Assembly (NCBI RefSeq): GCF_001042985.1
Contig: NZ_JYKY01000004.1
Span: 124,001 to 188,000 of the forward strand
Direction of reading: 5' to 3'
DNA length: 64,000 nt
From: Pseudomonas lundensis
Lineage (GTDB): Bacteria; Pseudomonadota; Gammaproteobacteria; Pseudomonadales; Pseudomonadaceae
Of this stretch, positions 38,876-50,145 are shown piece after piece. Made by a program: the position numbers and the translations under genes. The number at the start of each line of letters is the position of its first letter. Positions within the stretch are counted from its first letter, which is position 1. The notes below the pieces were generated by a model that searched no databases, had not been told where the DNA came from, and saw only the letters and a list, made by a program, of their open reading frames with translations.

Positions 38876-38976
38876 TACCCTCACCCCGGCCTCTCCCGGT
38901 GGGGGAGGCCTGAGATGAGACGATCTTGAATTCTGCCCCCTCGCCCTCCGGGAGAGGGTTGGGGCGAGGGAGTTTT
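38876..38976. repeat. Intergenic CCCTCACCCC/GGGGCGAGGG repeat
   Basis: CT-rich and GA-rich arms (CCCTCGCCCTCCGGGAGAGG, then TTGGGGCGAGGG and a T-run on the plus strand). Related stretches are at 44797-44828 and 52196-52335. All lie between genes. Such elements are scattered through Pseudomonas genomes; the plus-strand hairpin with its T-run could stop antisense transcription. Confidence 0.55.
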
Positions 38977-38986
38977 TTAAAGCGTT

Positions 38987-40372
<1,386 letters not shown>

Positions 40373-40471
40373 GGGACTGGCCTGCAAAACAAAATGTCGC
40401 GCAGTGTAACAGCCCAAGGCCCTTCGCCTGAAGATTCTGGACGAGTTGTCGCCCAGAACCTGCGGCAACGA

Positions 40472-41902
40472 TCAGTGTTCCAGTTCGTGCTCGGAGTGGG
40501 CTTTGGGCTTACGGCCATCCTGAGGCGACAGTTGCAGGAAGATCGCCGCCGCCAGCATGGCCATGATGCCCACTGTCAGGAAGGTCAACTGGAACGCCCC
40601 CAGCACCGTGTCGACCCCATCCCCGCCGCCATCGCCCGTGAAACCGCCGAGCAGCGCGCCGGCACAGGCCACGCCCAGGCTGAGCGACAATTGCGCCACC
40701 ACTGACAGCAAGCTGTTGCCACTGCTGGCGCTGGCGTCGTCGAGGTCGATCAGGGTCACGGTGTTCATGGCCGTGAACTGCAACGAGTTGATGGCCCCGA
40801 GCACAGCCAGCATCGACAGCAACAGCGGGTACGGCGTATGTGCCGTCACCAACCCCATGCTGGCCAGCATGATGCCCAGCGCGAAGGTGTTGAAGGTCAG
40901 TACTTTGCGATAGCCGAGGCGCTCGATCAGCGGCCGCGCGACCCATTTGGCCAGCATCGCGGCGCCTGCCAGCGGCAGCATGCTCATCCCGGCCTGAGAA
41001 GGCGAATACCCCAACGCCACTTGCAGCAGCAACGGCACCAGAAACGGCAGCGCGCCACTGCCCAGACGCGCAAACAGGTTGCCGAGGATGCCCACGGCAA
41101 AGGTCTTGGTCTTGAACAGCCTGGGGGAAAACAGCGGGTTGGCGATGTTACCGGCGCGCAGCCAATACGCCGCCAGACACGCCATGCCCGCGAACAGCAG
41201 CAACATCACCCGCAAGTGCGGCATGTGCAGTTCGCCCAACCCCTCCATGGCAATGGTGATGAACACCATTGCCGCGCCAAACAGCAAAAAGCCCAGGCCA
41301 TCGAAGCGGGTGCGTTCGTCGCCGCGCAAATCCGGAATGAAGTGCCAGACCGCCCAACAGCCGAACGCGCCGACCGGCAGGTTAATCAGGAAGATCCAGT
41401 GCCAGCTCAGGTACTGCACCATCCAGCCGCCCATGGTCGGACCGATCAACGGGCCGAGCAGGCCGGGAATGGTGATGAAGCCCATGATCCGCACCAGCTC
41501 CGAGCGCGGATACGCCTTAAGCACCACCAGCCGCCCCACCGGCAGCATCAGGGCGCCGCCCAGCCCTTGAATCACGCGGGCGCCGATCAGTTGATTGAGG
41601 GTGCCGGACAACGCGCACAGCAAAGAGCCGAGGCTGAACAGGAGGATGGCACTGAAGAAGATTTTCTTGGTGCCGAAGCGGTCGGCAATCCAGCCGGAAG
41701 CCGGGATCAGCAAGGCCACCGTGAGCATGTAGGCGACGATCACGCCCTGCATGCGCAAGGGGTTCTCATCGAGGTCGCGGGCCATGTCGGGCAACGCCGT
41801 GTTGAGGATCGTGCCATCGAGTGACTGCATGAAGAACGCGATGGCGACCACCCACGGCAACCAGCGCAATGTTTCAGGACTGAGAACCGGGCGAGCGGGC
41901 AT
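40472..41902 (-). CDS. MFS drug transporter, DHA2 family (EmrB/MdtD-like)
   Basis: 476 aa with 14 predicted membrane segments. DHA2 signatures: LDGTILNTALPDMARDL in the first segment, SGWIADRFGTKK after the second, and the GPTMGGW motif of segment 5. It exports drugs or metabolites by proton antiport. No membrane fusion partner is adjacent, which is closer to MdtD than to EmrAB. Substrate not predictable. Confidence 0.9.
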   Translation of the reverse strand: MPARPVLSPETLRWLPWVVAIAFFMQSLDGTILNTALPDMARDLDENPLRMQGVIVAYMLTVALLIPASGWIADRFGTKKIFFSAILLFSLGSLLCALSGTLNQLIGARVIQGLGGALMLPVGRLVVLKAYPRSELVRIMGFITIPGLLGPLIGPTMGGWMVQYLSWHWIFLINLPVGAFGCWAVWHFIPDLRGDERTRFDGLGFLLFGAAMVFITIAMEGLGELHMPHLRVMLLLFAGMACLAAYWLRAGNIANPLFSPRLFKTKTFAVGILGNLFARLGSGALPFLVPLLLQVALGYSPSQAGMSMLPLAGAAMLAKWVARPLIERLGYRKVLTFNTFALGIMLASMGLVTAHTPYPLLLSMLAVLGAINSLQFTAMNTVTLIDLDDASASSGNSLLSVVAQLSLSLGVACAGALLGGFTGDGGGDGVDTVLGAFQLTFLTVGIMAMLAAAIFLQLSPQDGRKPKAHSEHELEH

Positions 41903-41982
41903 AAGACCTCGTCGTGTGAAAAGTCAGCGGTTTCGTCGCTGCCGCAGGCGGCATGGGCCAGCGGCAGCGATGGCGCGGAAGG

Positions 41983-43320
41983 TTACAACGTCAACGTGAG
42001 TGTTTTGACCAGTGCGCCGGGCAACAGGTTCGATGCCGTCTGGCGTTGGTCGTACGTGCTGGCCGACACCAGCCATTCGCGCTCCACCGTCAGCGCTTCC
42101 AGTTGCGAACCCAGCAGACTATAGACGCTGTCATCAAAACGCATGGTGTTCACCGGGGCGATGATCTGGCCGTCTTCGACCCAGAACGTCGCGAAACGGG
42201 TCATGCCGGTCATGCGCGCGGCAGGCTGGTCCGAGTAGTTCAAGTACCACAGGTTGCTGATGTACAGCCCGGTGCCCAGTTGCGTGAGGATATCGGCCTG
42301 TTCCAGCGTGCCCGGCGCCATCGTCAGCGCACTCGGGGACTCGCCCGGCAGTGCACCGTTAACCTGCAAGCCATACTCGGCCGCGCTGCGTGAGCCCACC
42401 AGTTGTTGATCGGCCATGCCGTGCCTGACCAGTGACAAGTCCTGGCGCGGATACCCTTCCCCGGAAAACGCCGGGCTCAGGGATTGGCTCACCTGTTCGT
42501 CCAGCGACACCAGCGGGCTGAGGCGGGCGTCACCGGCGTAGAGCTTTTGCAGCGGGCTGGCCTTGCTGGCCAACGCCTGCGCCGAAAACCCGCCCCAGCT
42601 CAGCATGCTCATGACTTCTTCCAGCGCCGCCGGGGCCAGGTAGGCACGGTATTGGCCGGGGGCCAACACGTGGGCCGGGCGGCCAAGAAACGCCAGTTGC
42701 TCGCGCGCCAGTTGCATGCGCCGGGCGAAGCGTTGGCTGTCCCATTGGGCGCCCGCGTAACTGGCTTTCACCGCCTGACCGTTGCTGTGGAACAGGCTCC
42801 AGTCGAAATTGAAGCTGTTGGCCTGATGCCAGCCAAACGCATCTTCGGAGCTGGCATAGCCATAGCTGATCGGCCCGCTGGCGTAGAAGCCCACCAGGTC
42901 GACACCGTGCGAGGCGCTGCGGATTTCGTCCAGCACCTGTGCGGTGTCCGGCAAAGGCGAGTCTTGTACGTTGCGGCTCTGCCAGGACTCGGCGCTGAGC
43001 AGCAAATACGGGTCCACCGGCAGCAGCGGCAAGGTCTCGCGCAGTTGCTGCAACGCCAGGGCCAGACGCGATTGGTCAACCTCGGCCTCACCGCTGAGGG
43101 TCACGCGGATATCGGCATGACGGCCGTCGTTAATCAACTTGAGGCTCAGGCTGGCCTGTTGCACGTTTCCGGCCTGTCGCACCTTGCCCTTGTTGAAACG
43201 GATGAACGTCGAAGTTTCGGCGTTGTAGTTCAGGGTGAACCGCTCAGGGCCGCGCAACGCTGCCCGTAACCCGTCGACCAGCCCTTCGAAATGCCCGGCT
43301 TCACGCATTGATTGATCCAT
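41983..43320 (-). CDS. TldD/PmbA-family protein, partner (TldE-like) subunit
   Basis: 445 aa. It has the PmbA/TldD modulator fold without an HExxxH motif, the feature of the non-catalytic TldE/PmbA partner. It starts 1 nt into the stop of the next upstream gene (TGATG), so the two are translationally coupled and probably form a heterodimer. Confidence 0.82.
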   Translation of the reverse strand: MDQSMREAGHFEGLVDGLRAALRGPERFTLNYNAETSTFIRFNKGKVRQAGNVQQASLSLKLINDGRHADIRVTLSGEAEVDQSRLALALQQLRETLPLLPVDPYLLLSAESWQSRNVQDSPLPDTAQVLDEIRSASHGVDLVGFYASGPISYGYASSEDAFGWHQANSFNFDWSLFHSNGQAVKASYAGAQWDSQRFARRMQLAREQLAFLGRPAHVLAPGQYRAYLAPAALEEVMSMLSWGGFSAQALASKASPLQKLYAGDARLSPLVSLDEQVSQSLSPAFSGEGYPRQDLSLVRHGMADQQLVGSRSAAEYGLQVNGALPGESPSALTMAPGTLEQADILTQLGTGLYISNLWYLNYSDQPAARMTGMTRFATFWVEDGQIIAPVNTMRFDDSVYSLLGSQLEALTVEREWLVSASTYDQRQTASNLLPGALVKTLTLTL

Positions 43321-44762
43321 CAGGCATCCCCTCCAAAGACATCGATATCACTGAATACACACGCTGGCGAAGCATGCCCGACGCGGATGACCTGATTGGG
43401 TTCGCCTTTGCCACAGTTGGGGGTGCCCAGCACTTTGAATGTGCTGAGGTCGCCCACCGCGCTGAGGCTGCGCCAGAACTGTTCGGAAATGCCCCGGTAG
43501 TTGGGGTTTTTCACCACGCCCTTGAGTTCGCCGTTTTCGATCAACTGGCCCCATTCGCAGCCGAACTGGAATTTGTTGCGGGCATCGTCAATCGACCACG
43601 AGCGGTTGGTGGCCATGAGAATGCCGCGCTCAATGCCACCAATCAGTTGGGGCAGGCTTTGGTCGCCGGGCTCCACGTTGAGGTTGGCCATGCGGTCAAT
43701 CGGCGGTCGGTTCCAGCTGCAAGCGCGGCTGTTGGCCACGCCCTCCAGCCCGGAGCGGAACTGCGACAGCGCACCGCCCAGCGGGCGCAGCAACAGCCCT
43801 TCGCGGATCAGGAATGCCTTGTGAGCCGGGGTGCCGTCGTCATCGTGGCTGTAGCTGGCGAGTTGCTCCGCCAGGGTGGGGTCGAAGGTCACGTTCAACA
43901 ACGGCGAGCCGTATTGCAGTTGCCCGAAGTCGCTGGTTTTGACAAAGCTGGTGCCCGCGTAATTGCGCTCGTCACCCAGGATGCGGTCCAGTTCCAGCGG
44001 GTGGCCGATGGATTCGTGGATTTGCAGGATCATTTGGTCTGGCATCAGCAGCAGGTCACGTTTGCCTTGAGGCGCGTTGGGTGCCAACAGCAGTTGCAGC
44101 GCTTGATCCGCCACGTTGGGCGCAGCGCCCACCAGCCCGCTGCGGTGGATGACATCGGCGCCGCCCTGCTGGCCAAAGTTCTCGCGGCCCAGGCTGCGGG
44201 TCTGGCTGTCGTGGCCGTCGAACGCCGTGACTGACATCCCCGGATAGACAAACCGCTGCGCCTGGCGCACCTCGGCCCCCGCACTGTTGAGGTAGATCTG
44301 CTCGACGTGGGTAAGCCCCAGGCTGACGTCCCAACTCACCAGTCGCTCGTCCTTCGGCACCGCAGCGGACTCGGCGCCCAGCAGCGCGTAGCAATCGCTC
44401 AGGGAAGGGAAGGGCTGATGGAGGTCGGGCGAGCAGTAATCGGCGCACTCGCTGGAAACCGGCTCCTGCGTCAAATCGAGCAGGGCGTGGCTGGCGATCA
44501 GGCGCGCCAGTTGCTCGGCGCGTTCGAGCGCTGCCTGCAACCCGGCGGGCGTCAAGTCATGAGTGGCCGCATAGGCCTCGACCCCGTTGACCCGCGCCGT
44601 GAGCATCACGCCCTGGTCCTGACTGAAGTAAGGAGGTTCTGCGACATTCTTGCGCACCGACAAAAACTGCCCGGATTCGCGCACATACCGCAACGAATGG
44701 AACTCGGCCCGGGTGTGCAACGCGGCAAAGCATCGCTTGAGCTGAGGGTAGAAATCGAACAT
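43320..44762 (-). CDS. TldD-family zinc metalloprotease subunit
   Basis: 480 aa. The zinc motif HESIGH is in QIHESIGHPLELDR, as in TldD. TldD/TldE complexes degrade unfolded peptides and trim precursors of microcin B17, and act on CcdA. This pair is unusually placed, between an MFS pump and an RraA-type gene, and differs in length from the canonical pair. No obvious peptide precursor gene is nearby. Upstream is a CT-rich repeat. Confidence 0.85.
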   Translation of the reverse strand: MFDFYPQLKRCFAALHTRAEFHSLRYVRESGQFLSVRKNVAEPPYFSQDQGVMLTARVNGVEAYAATHDLTPAGLQAALERAEQLARLIASHALLDLTQEPVSSECADYCSPDLHQPFPSLSDCYALLGAESAAVPKDERLVSWDVSLGLTHVEQIYLNSAGAEVRQAQRFVYPGMSVTAFDGHDSQTRSLGRENFGQQGGADVIHRSGLVGAAPNVADQALQLLLAPNAPQGKRDLLLMPDQMILQIHESIGHPLELDRILGDERNYAGTSFVKTSDFGQLQYGSPLLNVTFDPTLAEQLASYSHDDDGTPAHKAFLIREGLLLRPLGGALSQFRSGLEGVANSRACSWNRPPIDRMANLNVEPGDQSLPQLIGGIERGILMATNRSWSIDDARNKFQFGCEWGQLIENGELKGVVKNPNYRGISEQFWRSLSAVGDLSTFKVLGTPNCGKGEPNQVIRVGHASPACVFSDIDVFGGDA

Positions 44763-44796
44763 GCACAGAACTCCTGACTGAGCGCGAACCGGCCTT

Positions 44797-44828
44797 CACC
44801 CCGACCCTCTCGCGCCGGCGAGGGTCAG
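44797..44828. repeat. Short CT-rich intergenic repeat
   Basis: CACCCCGACCCTCTCGCGCC followed by GGCGAGGGTC; related to the repeats at 38876 and 52196. Confidence 0.45.
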
Positions 44829-44847
44829 GACAACGCAGCGTAGCGTT

Positions 44848-45543
44848 TTAAACCGGGCAGCCCTTGGCGCGCAGGATGGCGTCGAAACGGTCCGGGTCCA
44901 GGGTGCCTTCTTCGATGGCTTTGAGCGTGGCTTGCTCACGCGCCAGCAGGTCATGGCAGCGGATCAGCAGTTCAGGCAGTTCGCTGCGCGACGCGGCAAC
45001 CACACCGTCGCCATCGCCAATCATCAGGTCGCCAGGCATCACCAGCATCCCGGCACACGAGATCGGCACGTTGATTTCGCCGCCGCCGTCGGTGCTCGGG
45101 CCACGGTGTACGCCGCCGATGGCGTAGGCGGGCAATTCGCCGGTTTGCCACTCGTCCAGGTCACGCAGGGCGCCGTTGATGACCACCCCGACGATGCCAG
45201 CCTTGAGTGCCATGGCGCGCATGATGCCGCCGAACACGGCGCGGGTCAGGTCAGCGCTGCCGTCGATCACCAGCACATCGCCGGGACGCGCCATTTGCAT
45301 GGCCTTGAGGATCATCAGGTTATCGCCGGGGCGCACGCGCACCGTCAACGCGCTGCCCAGCATCGGGCGGTTGCCGTGGAAAGACTTGAGGCCCAGACCG
45401 CCGACATTGCGGCCCAGGCAGTCGCTCACGGCGGCGGCAGGGATTTTGCTGAACTCGGTCAGCCACTTCGGATCGAGAGGTTCTGCGTTTGGATTAATCA
45501 GGAAGCCGGTTGGCCATTTGCTCGAAGAAACAACATCAAACAT
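44848..45543 (-). CDS. RraA-type aldolase/HMG-aldolase family protein
   Basis: 231 aa from the ATG at 45543, with GAGG 7 nt upstream; the frame is open to 45693 but lacks a ribosome site. RraA/4-hydroxy-4-methyl-2-oxoglutarate aldolase fold, with the G-x5-R..D signature in GVVINGALRDLDEW and the phosphate/acid loop GGVHRGPS. These Mg-dependent enzymes cleave HMG/CHA or decarboxylate oxaloacetate; RNase E-inhibitor RraA is a relative. The substrate is uncertain. Confidence 0.82.
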   Translation of the reverse strand: MFDVVSSSKWPTGFLINPNAEPLDPKWLTEFSKIPAAAVSDCLGRNVGGLGLKSFHGNRPMLGSALTVRVRPGDNLMILKAMQMARPGDVLVIDGSADLTRAVFGGIMRAMALKAGIVGVVINGALRDLDEWQTGELPAYAIGGVHRGPSTDGGGEINVPISCAGMLVMPGDLMIGDGDGVVAASRSELPELLIRCHDLLAREQATLKAIEEGTLDPDRFDAILRAKGCPV

Positions 45544-45726
45544 AGAAAACCTCGTGGCCAGGCAGGTGCTGGCATGTCGGGTGGGGCGGGGGGGTGTGGC
45601 GCGAAACGAGGCACTAGAGTAGGCCTGCGTTGAGGCCGGGGCAAGCGGGGGAAGATGAAACACATGCGGGAAAAAACCTGCAAACGCTGGCACAGGTTGC
45701 GCCAGCGGTTGCAGGTTCAGGCTTGC

Positions 45727-47430
45727 TTACTGCGCCGTACGGCTCACGTCACGCAGCGGCTTGCCACGCACTGGTGCGTCGCCTGCCACGTAGTAATCGG
45801 CGGTGCTGCGTGGCAACGGTGCGCGGCCACGGATCTTGTCGGCGATTTTCTCGGCGATCATGATCGTTGGCGCGTTCAGGTTGCCGGTGGTGATCAGCGG
45901 CATGATCGAGGCATCGACCACACGCAGACCTTGCATGCCGTGCACGCGGCCTTCGCCGTCTACAACCGCCATCTCGTCGGTGCCCATCTTGCACGAGCAC
46001 GACGGGTGGAACGCGGTCTCGGCGTGTTCGCGGATGAACGTGTCCAGCTCTTCGTCCGTCTGCTTGTCGATACCGGGGCTGATTTCGCGGCCACGGTACG
46101 CGTCCAGTGCCGGCTGCTGCATGATTTCACGGGTCAGGCGGATGCCGTCGCGGAACTCCTGCCAATCCTGCTCGGTGGACATGTAGTTAAACAGGATGCT
46201 CGGGTACTCACGCGGGTCCTTGGACTTCACGTTGATCCGGCCACGGCTTGGCGAACGCATGGAACCCATGTGTGCCTGGAAACCGTGTTCTTTCACGCCA
46301 TTGCTGCCGTTGTAGTTAATCGCGACCGGAAGGAAGTGGTACTGAATGTTCGGCCATTCGAAATGTTCGCGGGTGCGGATAAAACCACCGGCTTCGAACT
46401 GGTTGCTCGCGCCAATGCCTTTGCCCATGAACAGCCACTCGGCACCGATCGCCGGCTGGTTCCACCACAACAGCGACGGGTACAGCGAAACCGGCTGCGT
46501 GCACGCGTATTGCAGGTACAGCTCAAGGTGGTCTTGCAGGTTGCGGCCAACGCCCGGCAGGTCATGCACCACGGGTATGTCGAGGCTGTTCAACAGCTCG
46601 GCGGGGCCCACACCGGAACGTTGCAACACGGTCGGGGAACCAATGGCGCCGCTGCACAGCAGGACTTCTTTGCGTGCCTTGGCTTCAATGCGCGTATCGC
46701 TGTCGCCCACCATGTACGCCACGCCCACTGCGCGCTTGCCTTCGAACAGGATTTTGTCGGTCAGGGCATGGGTGACGATTTTCAGCGTCGAACGCTGTTT
46801 GGCCGTGTCCAGGTAGCCGCGTGCGGTGCTGGCGCGACGGCCGTTCGGCGTCACGGTACGGTCCATCGGGCCGAAACCTTCCTGCTGATAGCCGTTCAAG
46901 TCTTCGGTGCGCGGGTAGCCCGCTTGCACACCGGCTTCAACCATGGCGTGGAACAGCACGTTATTACCGGCTTTTGGCGTGGTCACGCTCACCGGGCCGT
47001 CGCCACCGTGGTAGTCGTTCGGGCCGATGTCACGGGTTTCTGCCTTGCGGAAATACGGCAGGCAATCCAGGTAGCTCCAGTCTTCCAGGCCCGGATTTTT
47101 CGCCCAGCCGTCGTAGTCCATCGCGTTGCCACGGATGTAGCACATGCCGTTAATCAGCGACGAGCCGCCCAGGCCCTTGCCACGGCCACATTCCATGCGG
47201 CGACCGTCCATGTGCGGCTCTGGATCGGTTTCGAACGCCCAGTTATAGCGACGGCCTTGCAACGGGTACGCCAGTGCCGCAGGCATCTGGGTACGGAAGT
47301 CGAAACGGTAGTCCGGGCCGCCCGCTTCAAGCAGCAGCACGGTGACGCCCTGGTCTTCCGTCAGACGGGTCGCCAGGGTGTTACCGGCAGAACCGGCACC
47401 AATAATGATGTAGTCGAATTCTTGGGACAT
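45727..47430 (-). CDS. betA: Choline dehydrogenase
   Basis: 567 aa from the ATG at 47430, with GAGGG upstream. GMC flavoprotein: FAD motif [34 protein letters not shown] signature, and the C-terminal catalytic His region (HPSCSCKMG). It oxidises choline to betaine aldehyde and on to glycine betaine at the inner membrane. It is the third gene of the betI-betB-betA operon. Confidence 0.96.
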   Translation of the reverse strand: MSQEFDYIIIGAGSAGNTLATRLTEDQGVTVLLLEAGGPDYRFDFRTQMPAALAYPLQGRRYNWAFETDPEPHMDGRRMECGRGKGLGGSSLINGMCYIRGNAMDYDGWAKNPGLEDWSYLDCLPYFRKAETRDIGPNDYHGGDGPVSVTTPKAGNNVLFHAMVEAGVQAGYPRTEDLNGYQQEGFGPMDRTVTPNGRRASTARGYLDTAKQRSTLKIVTHALTDKILFEGKRAVGVAYMVGDSDTRIEAKARKEVLLCSGAIGSPTVLQRSGVGPAELLNSLDIPVVHDLPGVGRNLQDHLELYLQYACTQPVSLYPSLLWWNQPAIGAEWLFMGKGIGASNQFEAGGFIRTREHFEWPNIQYHFLPVAINYNGSNGVKEHGFQAHMGSMRSPSRGRINVKSKDPREYPSILFNYMSTEQDWQEFRDGIRLTREIMQQPALDAYRGREISPGIDKQTDEELDTFIREHAETAFHPSCSCKMGTDEMAVVDGEGRVHGMQGLRVVDASIMPLITTGNLNAPTIMIAEKIADKIRGRAPLPRSTADYYVAGDAPVRGKPLRDVSRTAQ

Positions 47431-47462
47431 AAAATGCACCCTCTTTGAAATAGATAAACCGA

Positions 47463-47483
47463 AGTCGCTGCCCAAGGCTGCGA
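47463..47483 (-). repeat. Dispersed intergenic repeat, copy B
   Basis: Reverse-strand copy of the repeat at 20879-20899, 20 of 21 bases identical, in the betB-betA spacer. The surrounding ~60 bp are also related to the tktA-epd spacer, including a GGTTG and a CAACCC stretch. Confidence 0.6.
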
Positions 47484-47547
47484 AGGGTTGTGCGCCAACC
47501 CGTTTTTGCAGAGGCCGTACAGGCGTGCTCGCAGCCTTGTGCCAGGC

Positions 47548-49020
47548 TTAGAACACCGAAACGTAATCGCCCAGCTCGACCTGTACCGATTTGATCTGTG
47601 TGTACTGCGCCAGCGAGCTGATGCCGTTTTCGCGGCCAATGCCCGACTGCTTGTAGCCGCCTACTGGCATTTTTGCGTCGGACTCGCCCCAGGCGTTGAT
47701 CCAGCAAATACCGGCTTGCAGCTGATGAATCACGCGGTGCGCACGGTTCAGGTCCTTGGTCACCAGACCGGCGGCCAGACCGAACTCGGTGTCGTTGGCG
47801 CGACGGATGACTTCCTCTTCGGTGTCGTACGTCAGGATGCTCATCACCGGGCCGAAGATTTCTTCTTTAACGATGGTCATCTCGTCGGTGCAATCGGAGA
47901 ACACGGTCGGGGCCACGTAGGCGCCTTTGCCCAGTGCGCCTTCGGTCAGACGTGCGCCGCCGCACAGCAGACGGGCGCCTTCTTCTTTACCCTTGGCGAT
48001 GTAGCCCAGCACGCTTTCCATGTGAGCAAAGCTAACCAGCGGGCCGAAGTTGATGTTCTCGTCTTCCGGGTTACCGATGCGGATGCGCGCAACGCGCTCC
48101 AGGATTTTGGCTTCGAAGGCGGCTTTGAGCGCCGTCGGTACGAACACGCGAGTGCCGTTGGTGCAGACCTGACCCGAGCTGTAGAAGTTGGCCATCATTG
48201 CGGTATCGGCAGCGCGGTCCAGATCGGCGTCGTCGAAAATGATCAGCGGCGACTTGCCGCCCAGTTCCATGGTCACTTCCTTCAAGGAAGAGCTGGTGGC
48301 GCTGGACGTTACTTTTTTGCCGGTGTCGGTGCCGCCGGTGAACGAGATCTTCTCGATGCGCGGGTGCTCGGTCAGCCAGGTGCCGACTTCACGGCCGCTG
48401 CCGGTCAGAACGTTGAACACACCGTTCGGCAGGCCGGCTTCGGTGAAGATTTCAGCCAGTTTCAGGGTGGTCAGCGACGTCACTTCGCTTGGCTTGAAAA
48501 TCATCGCGTTGCCCGCGGCCAATGCCGGAGCCGATTTCCACAGGGCGATCTGGATCGGGTAGTTCCACGCGCCGATACCGGCCACAACGCCCAGCGGCTC
48601 GCGACGGGTGTAGACGAACGAGGTGTCACGCAGCGGGATTTGCTCGCCTTCAATGGCTGGGGCCAGGCCTGCGTAGTATTCCAGTACGTCGGCGCCGGTC
48701 ACGATGTCGACGTAACGGGTTTCGGAGTACGACTTGCCGGTGTCCAGGGTTTCCAGTGCGGCCAGTTCATCGTTGCGCTCGCGCAGGATGTCCACGGCAC
48801 GGCGCAGGATGCGCGAACGCTCCATGGAGGTCATGGCGGCCCAGATCTTCTGGCCTTTTTCAGCGCTGACAACGGCGCGTTCGACGTCTTCTTTGGTCGC
48901 ACGCTGCACTTGGGCGAGGACTTCGCCGTTAGCCGGGTTGATGGCATCGAAGGTTGCATCGCTGCTGGCGTCGGTGTAGCCGCCGTCGATGTAAAGTTTT
49001 TGCAGTTCGAAACGGGCCAT
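47548..49020 (-). CDS. betB: Betaine aldehyde dehydrogenase
   Basis: 490 aa from the ATG at 49020, with GAGGA upstream. ALDH family: general-base Glu in [10 protein letters not shown] and catalytic Cys in [13 protein letters not shown]. It oxidises betaine aldehyde to glycine betaine with NAD(P)+. It is between betI and betA in the same direction. Confidence 0.96.
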   Translation of the reverse strand: MARFELQKLYIDGGYTDASSDATFDAINPANGEVLAQVQRATKEDVERAVVSAEKGQKIWAAMTSMERSRILRRAVDILRERNDELAALETLDTGKSYSETRYVDIVTGADVLEYYAGLAPAIEGEQIPLRDTSFVYTRREPLGVVAGIGAWNYPIQIALWKSAPALAAGNAMIFKPSEVTSLTTLKLAEIFTEAGLPNGVFNVLTGSGREVGTWLTEHPRIEKISFTGGTDTGKKVTSSATSSSLKEVTMELGGKSPLIIFDDADLDRAADTAMMANFYSSGQVCTNGTRVFVPTALKAAFEAKILERVARIRIGNPEDENINFGPLVSFAHMESVLGYIAKGKEEGARLLCGGARLTEGALGKGAYVAPTVFSDCTDEMTIVKEEIFGPVMSILTYDTEEEVIRRANDTEFGLAAGLVTKDLNRAHRVIHQLQAGICWINAWGESDAKMPVGGYKQSGIGRENGISSLAQYTQIKSVQVELGDYVSVF

Positions 49021-49129
49021 AAAATCCTCGCAAGTGCATAAGTGGTTGGCGTTGATCGTGTCACTGGATGCCATCTGATTGGGGCAACTCAGATTCACGA
49101 CAGTTCAGGGGTTAAGCAGTCATTGAGGC

Positions 49130-49723
49130 CTAACTCACCTGTTTCGCCAGTTGTAGATCCATGTATTCGTAGCAGATGCGTTGCGCCTGCTCGGTGTCGA
49201 AAGCGTCTCCCGACAGGGCACCCCGCAACCAAAGACCATCGATGAGAGCCGCCAGTCCGCGGGCTGCCGAGCGGGCTTGCGCCAACGGCAATACACGACG
49301 GAACTGGCAGCACAGATTGGAATACAGGCGGTGATCGTTGATCCGCTGCAATCTGCGCAACGACGGCTGATGCATGCTGGCGGCCCAAAAGGCCAGCCAG
49401 GTTTTCATTGCCGGGCCACTGACCTGGCTGGCGTCGAAGTTGCCTTCAACGATGACCTGCAAGTGCGCCCTGGGGCTGTCGTCACCCAACGCTTGGCGGC
49501 GCTCGGTGACGTTGTCGATCAAGACGTTCATCAAGTACCGCATGGTGGCGGCAATCAGACCGTTCTTGTCTCGAAAGTAGTGGCTGATGATGCCGTTCGA
49601 CACGCCGGCCAAACGGGCAATCAGCGCAATGCTGGCATCCGCCATACCAACCTGATCGACGGCCTGTAACGTGGCTTCAATCAACTGCTGACGGCGTATG
49701 GGTTGCATACCGACCTTGGGCAT
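49130..49723 (-). CDS. betI: TetR-family repressor BetI
   Basis: 197 aa. N-terminal TetR HTH ([27 protein letters not shown]), with a C-terminal ligand domain. BetI represses the bet genes and is relieved by choline. It is the first gene of betIBA and lies 71 bp from a perfect 20-bp palindrome that is probably its operator. Confidence 0.94.
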   Translation of the reverse strand: MPKVGMQPIRRQQLIEATLQAVDQVGMADASIALIARLAGVSNGIISHYFRDKNGLIAATMRYLMNVLIDNVTERRQALGDDSPRAHLQVIVEGNFDASQVSGPAMKTWLAFWAASMHQPSLRRLQRINDHRLYSNLCCQFRRVLPLAQARSAARGLAALIDGLWLRGALSGDAFDTEQAQRICYEYMDLQLAKQVS

Positions 49724-50145
49724 TTTTGCTCATCTCCTTGGGCCGGCGGACAGTGCAGGGAAGCTCACTGAACGGCGGCCAGTCTATTTTGTTTTGATTG
49801 AACGTTCAATCAACAAAGAATACTATCTGCGACAATTCGTCGCGATTGATGCCGGTTTCCTACGCATGAATGGCGCAATTCGGCACGGCAAACATCACCA
49901 AACCCCCTGATTTTGCTGGAGCACACCGGCTCGCGAAGGTCATGACCGATAGACGCGCCAGAGGCACAGGCGCGGCGCTCTTGGGATTTTCGCCAGCCTG
50001 CGTGCTGCGACAAAGGCTGTGTTCACAGGGGCCGGTTTTTTTGCGGTGTCTTTATATCACCCGACCGTTGGTCGCTATCTAAGCGAATAGTCGGGTGGTG
50101 CGTTGTTGATCGTTCTTCTCTCGCACTGCCTGGAGCATCCGTGCA
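49724..50145. other. betI-betT divergent control region
   Basis: 422 bp without a gene. It holds the palindrome at 49794-49813 and, from about 49910, sequence that resembles a degenerate intergenic repeat (GGCTCGCGAAGG) with two C/G-rich hairpin-like stretches before betT. No sRNA could be recognised. Confidence 0.5.
49794..49813. promoter_or_regulatory. BetI operator candidate
   Basis: TTGATTGAACGTTCAATCAA is a perfect 20-bp palindrome upstream of betI in the divergent betI/betT spacer. Its form matches TetR-family and E. coli BetI operators. BetI binding is inferred from position. Confidence 0.8.
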
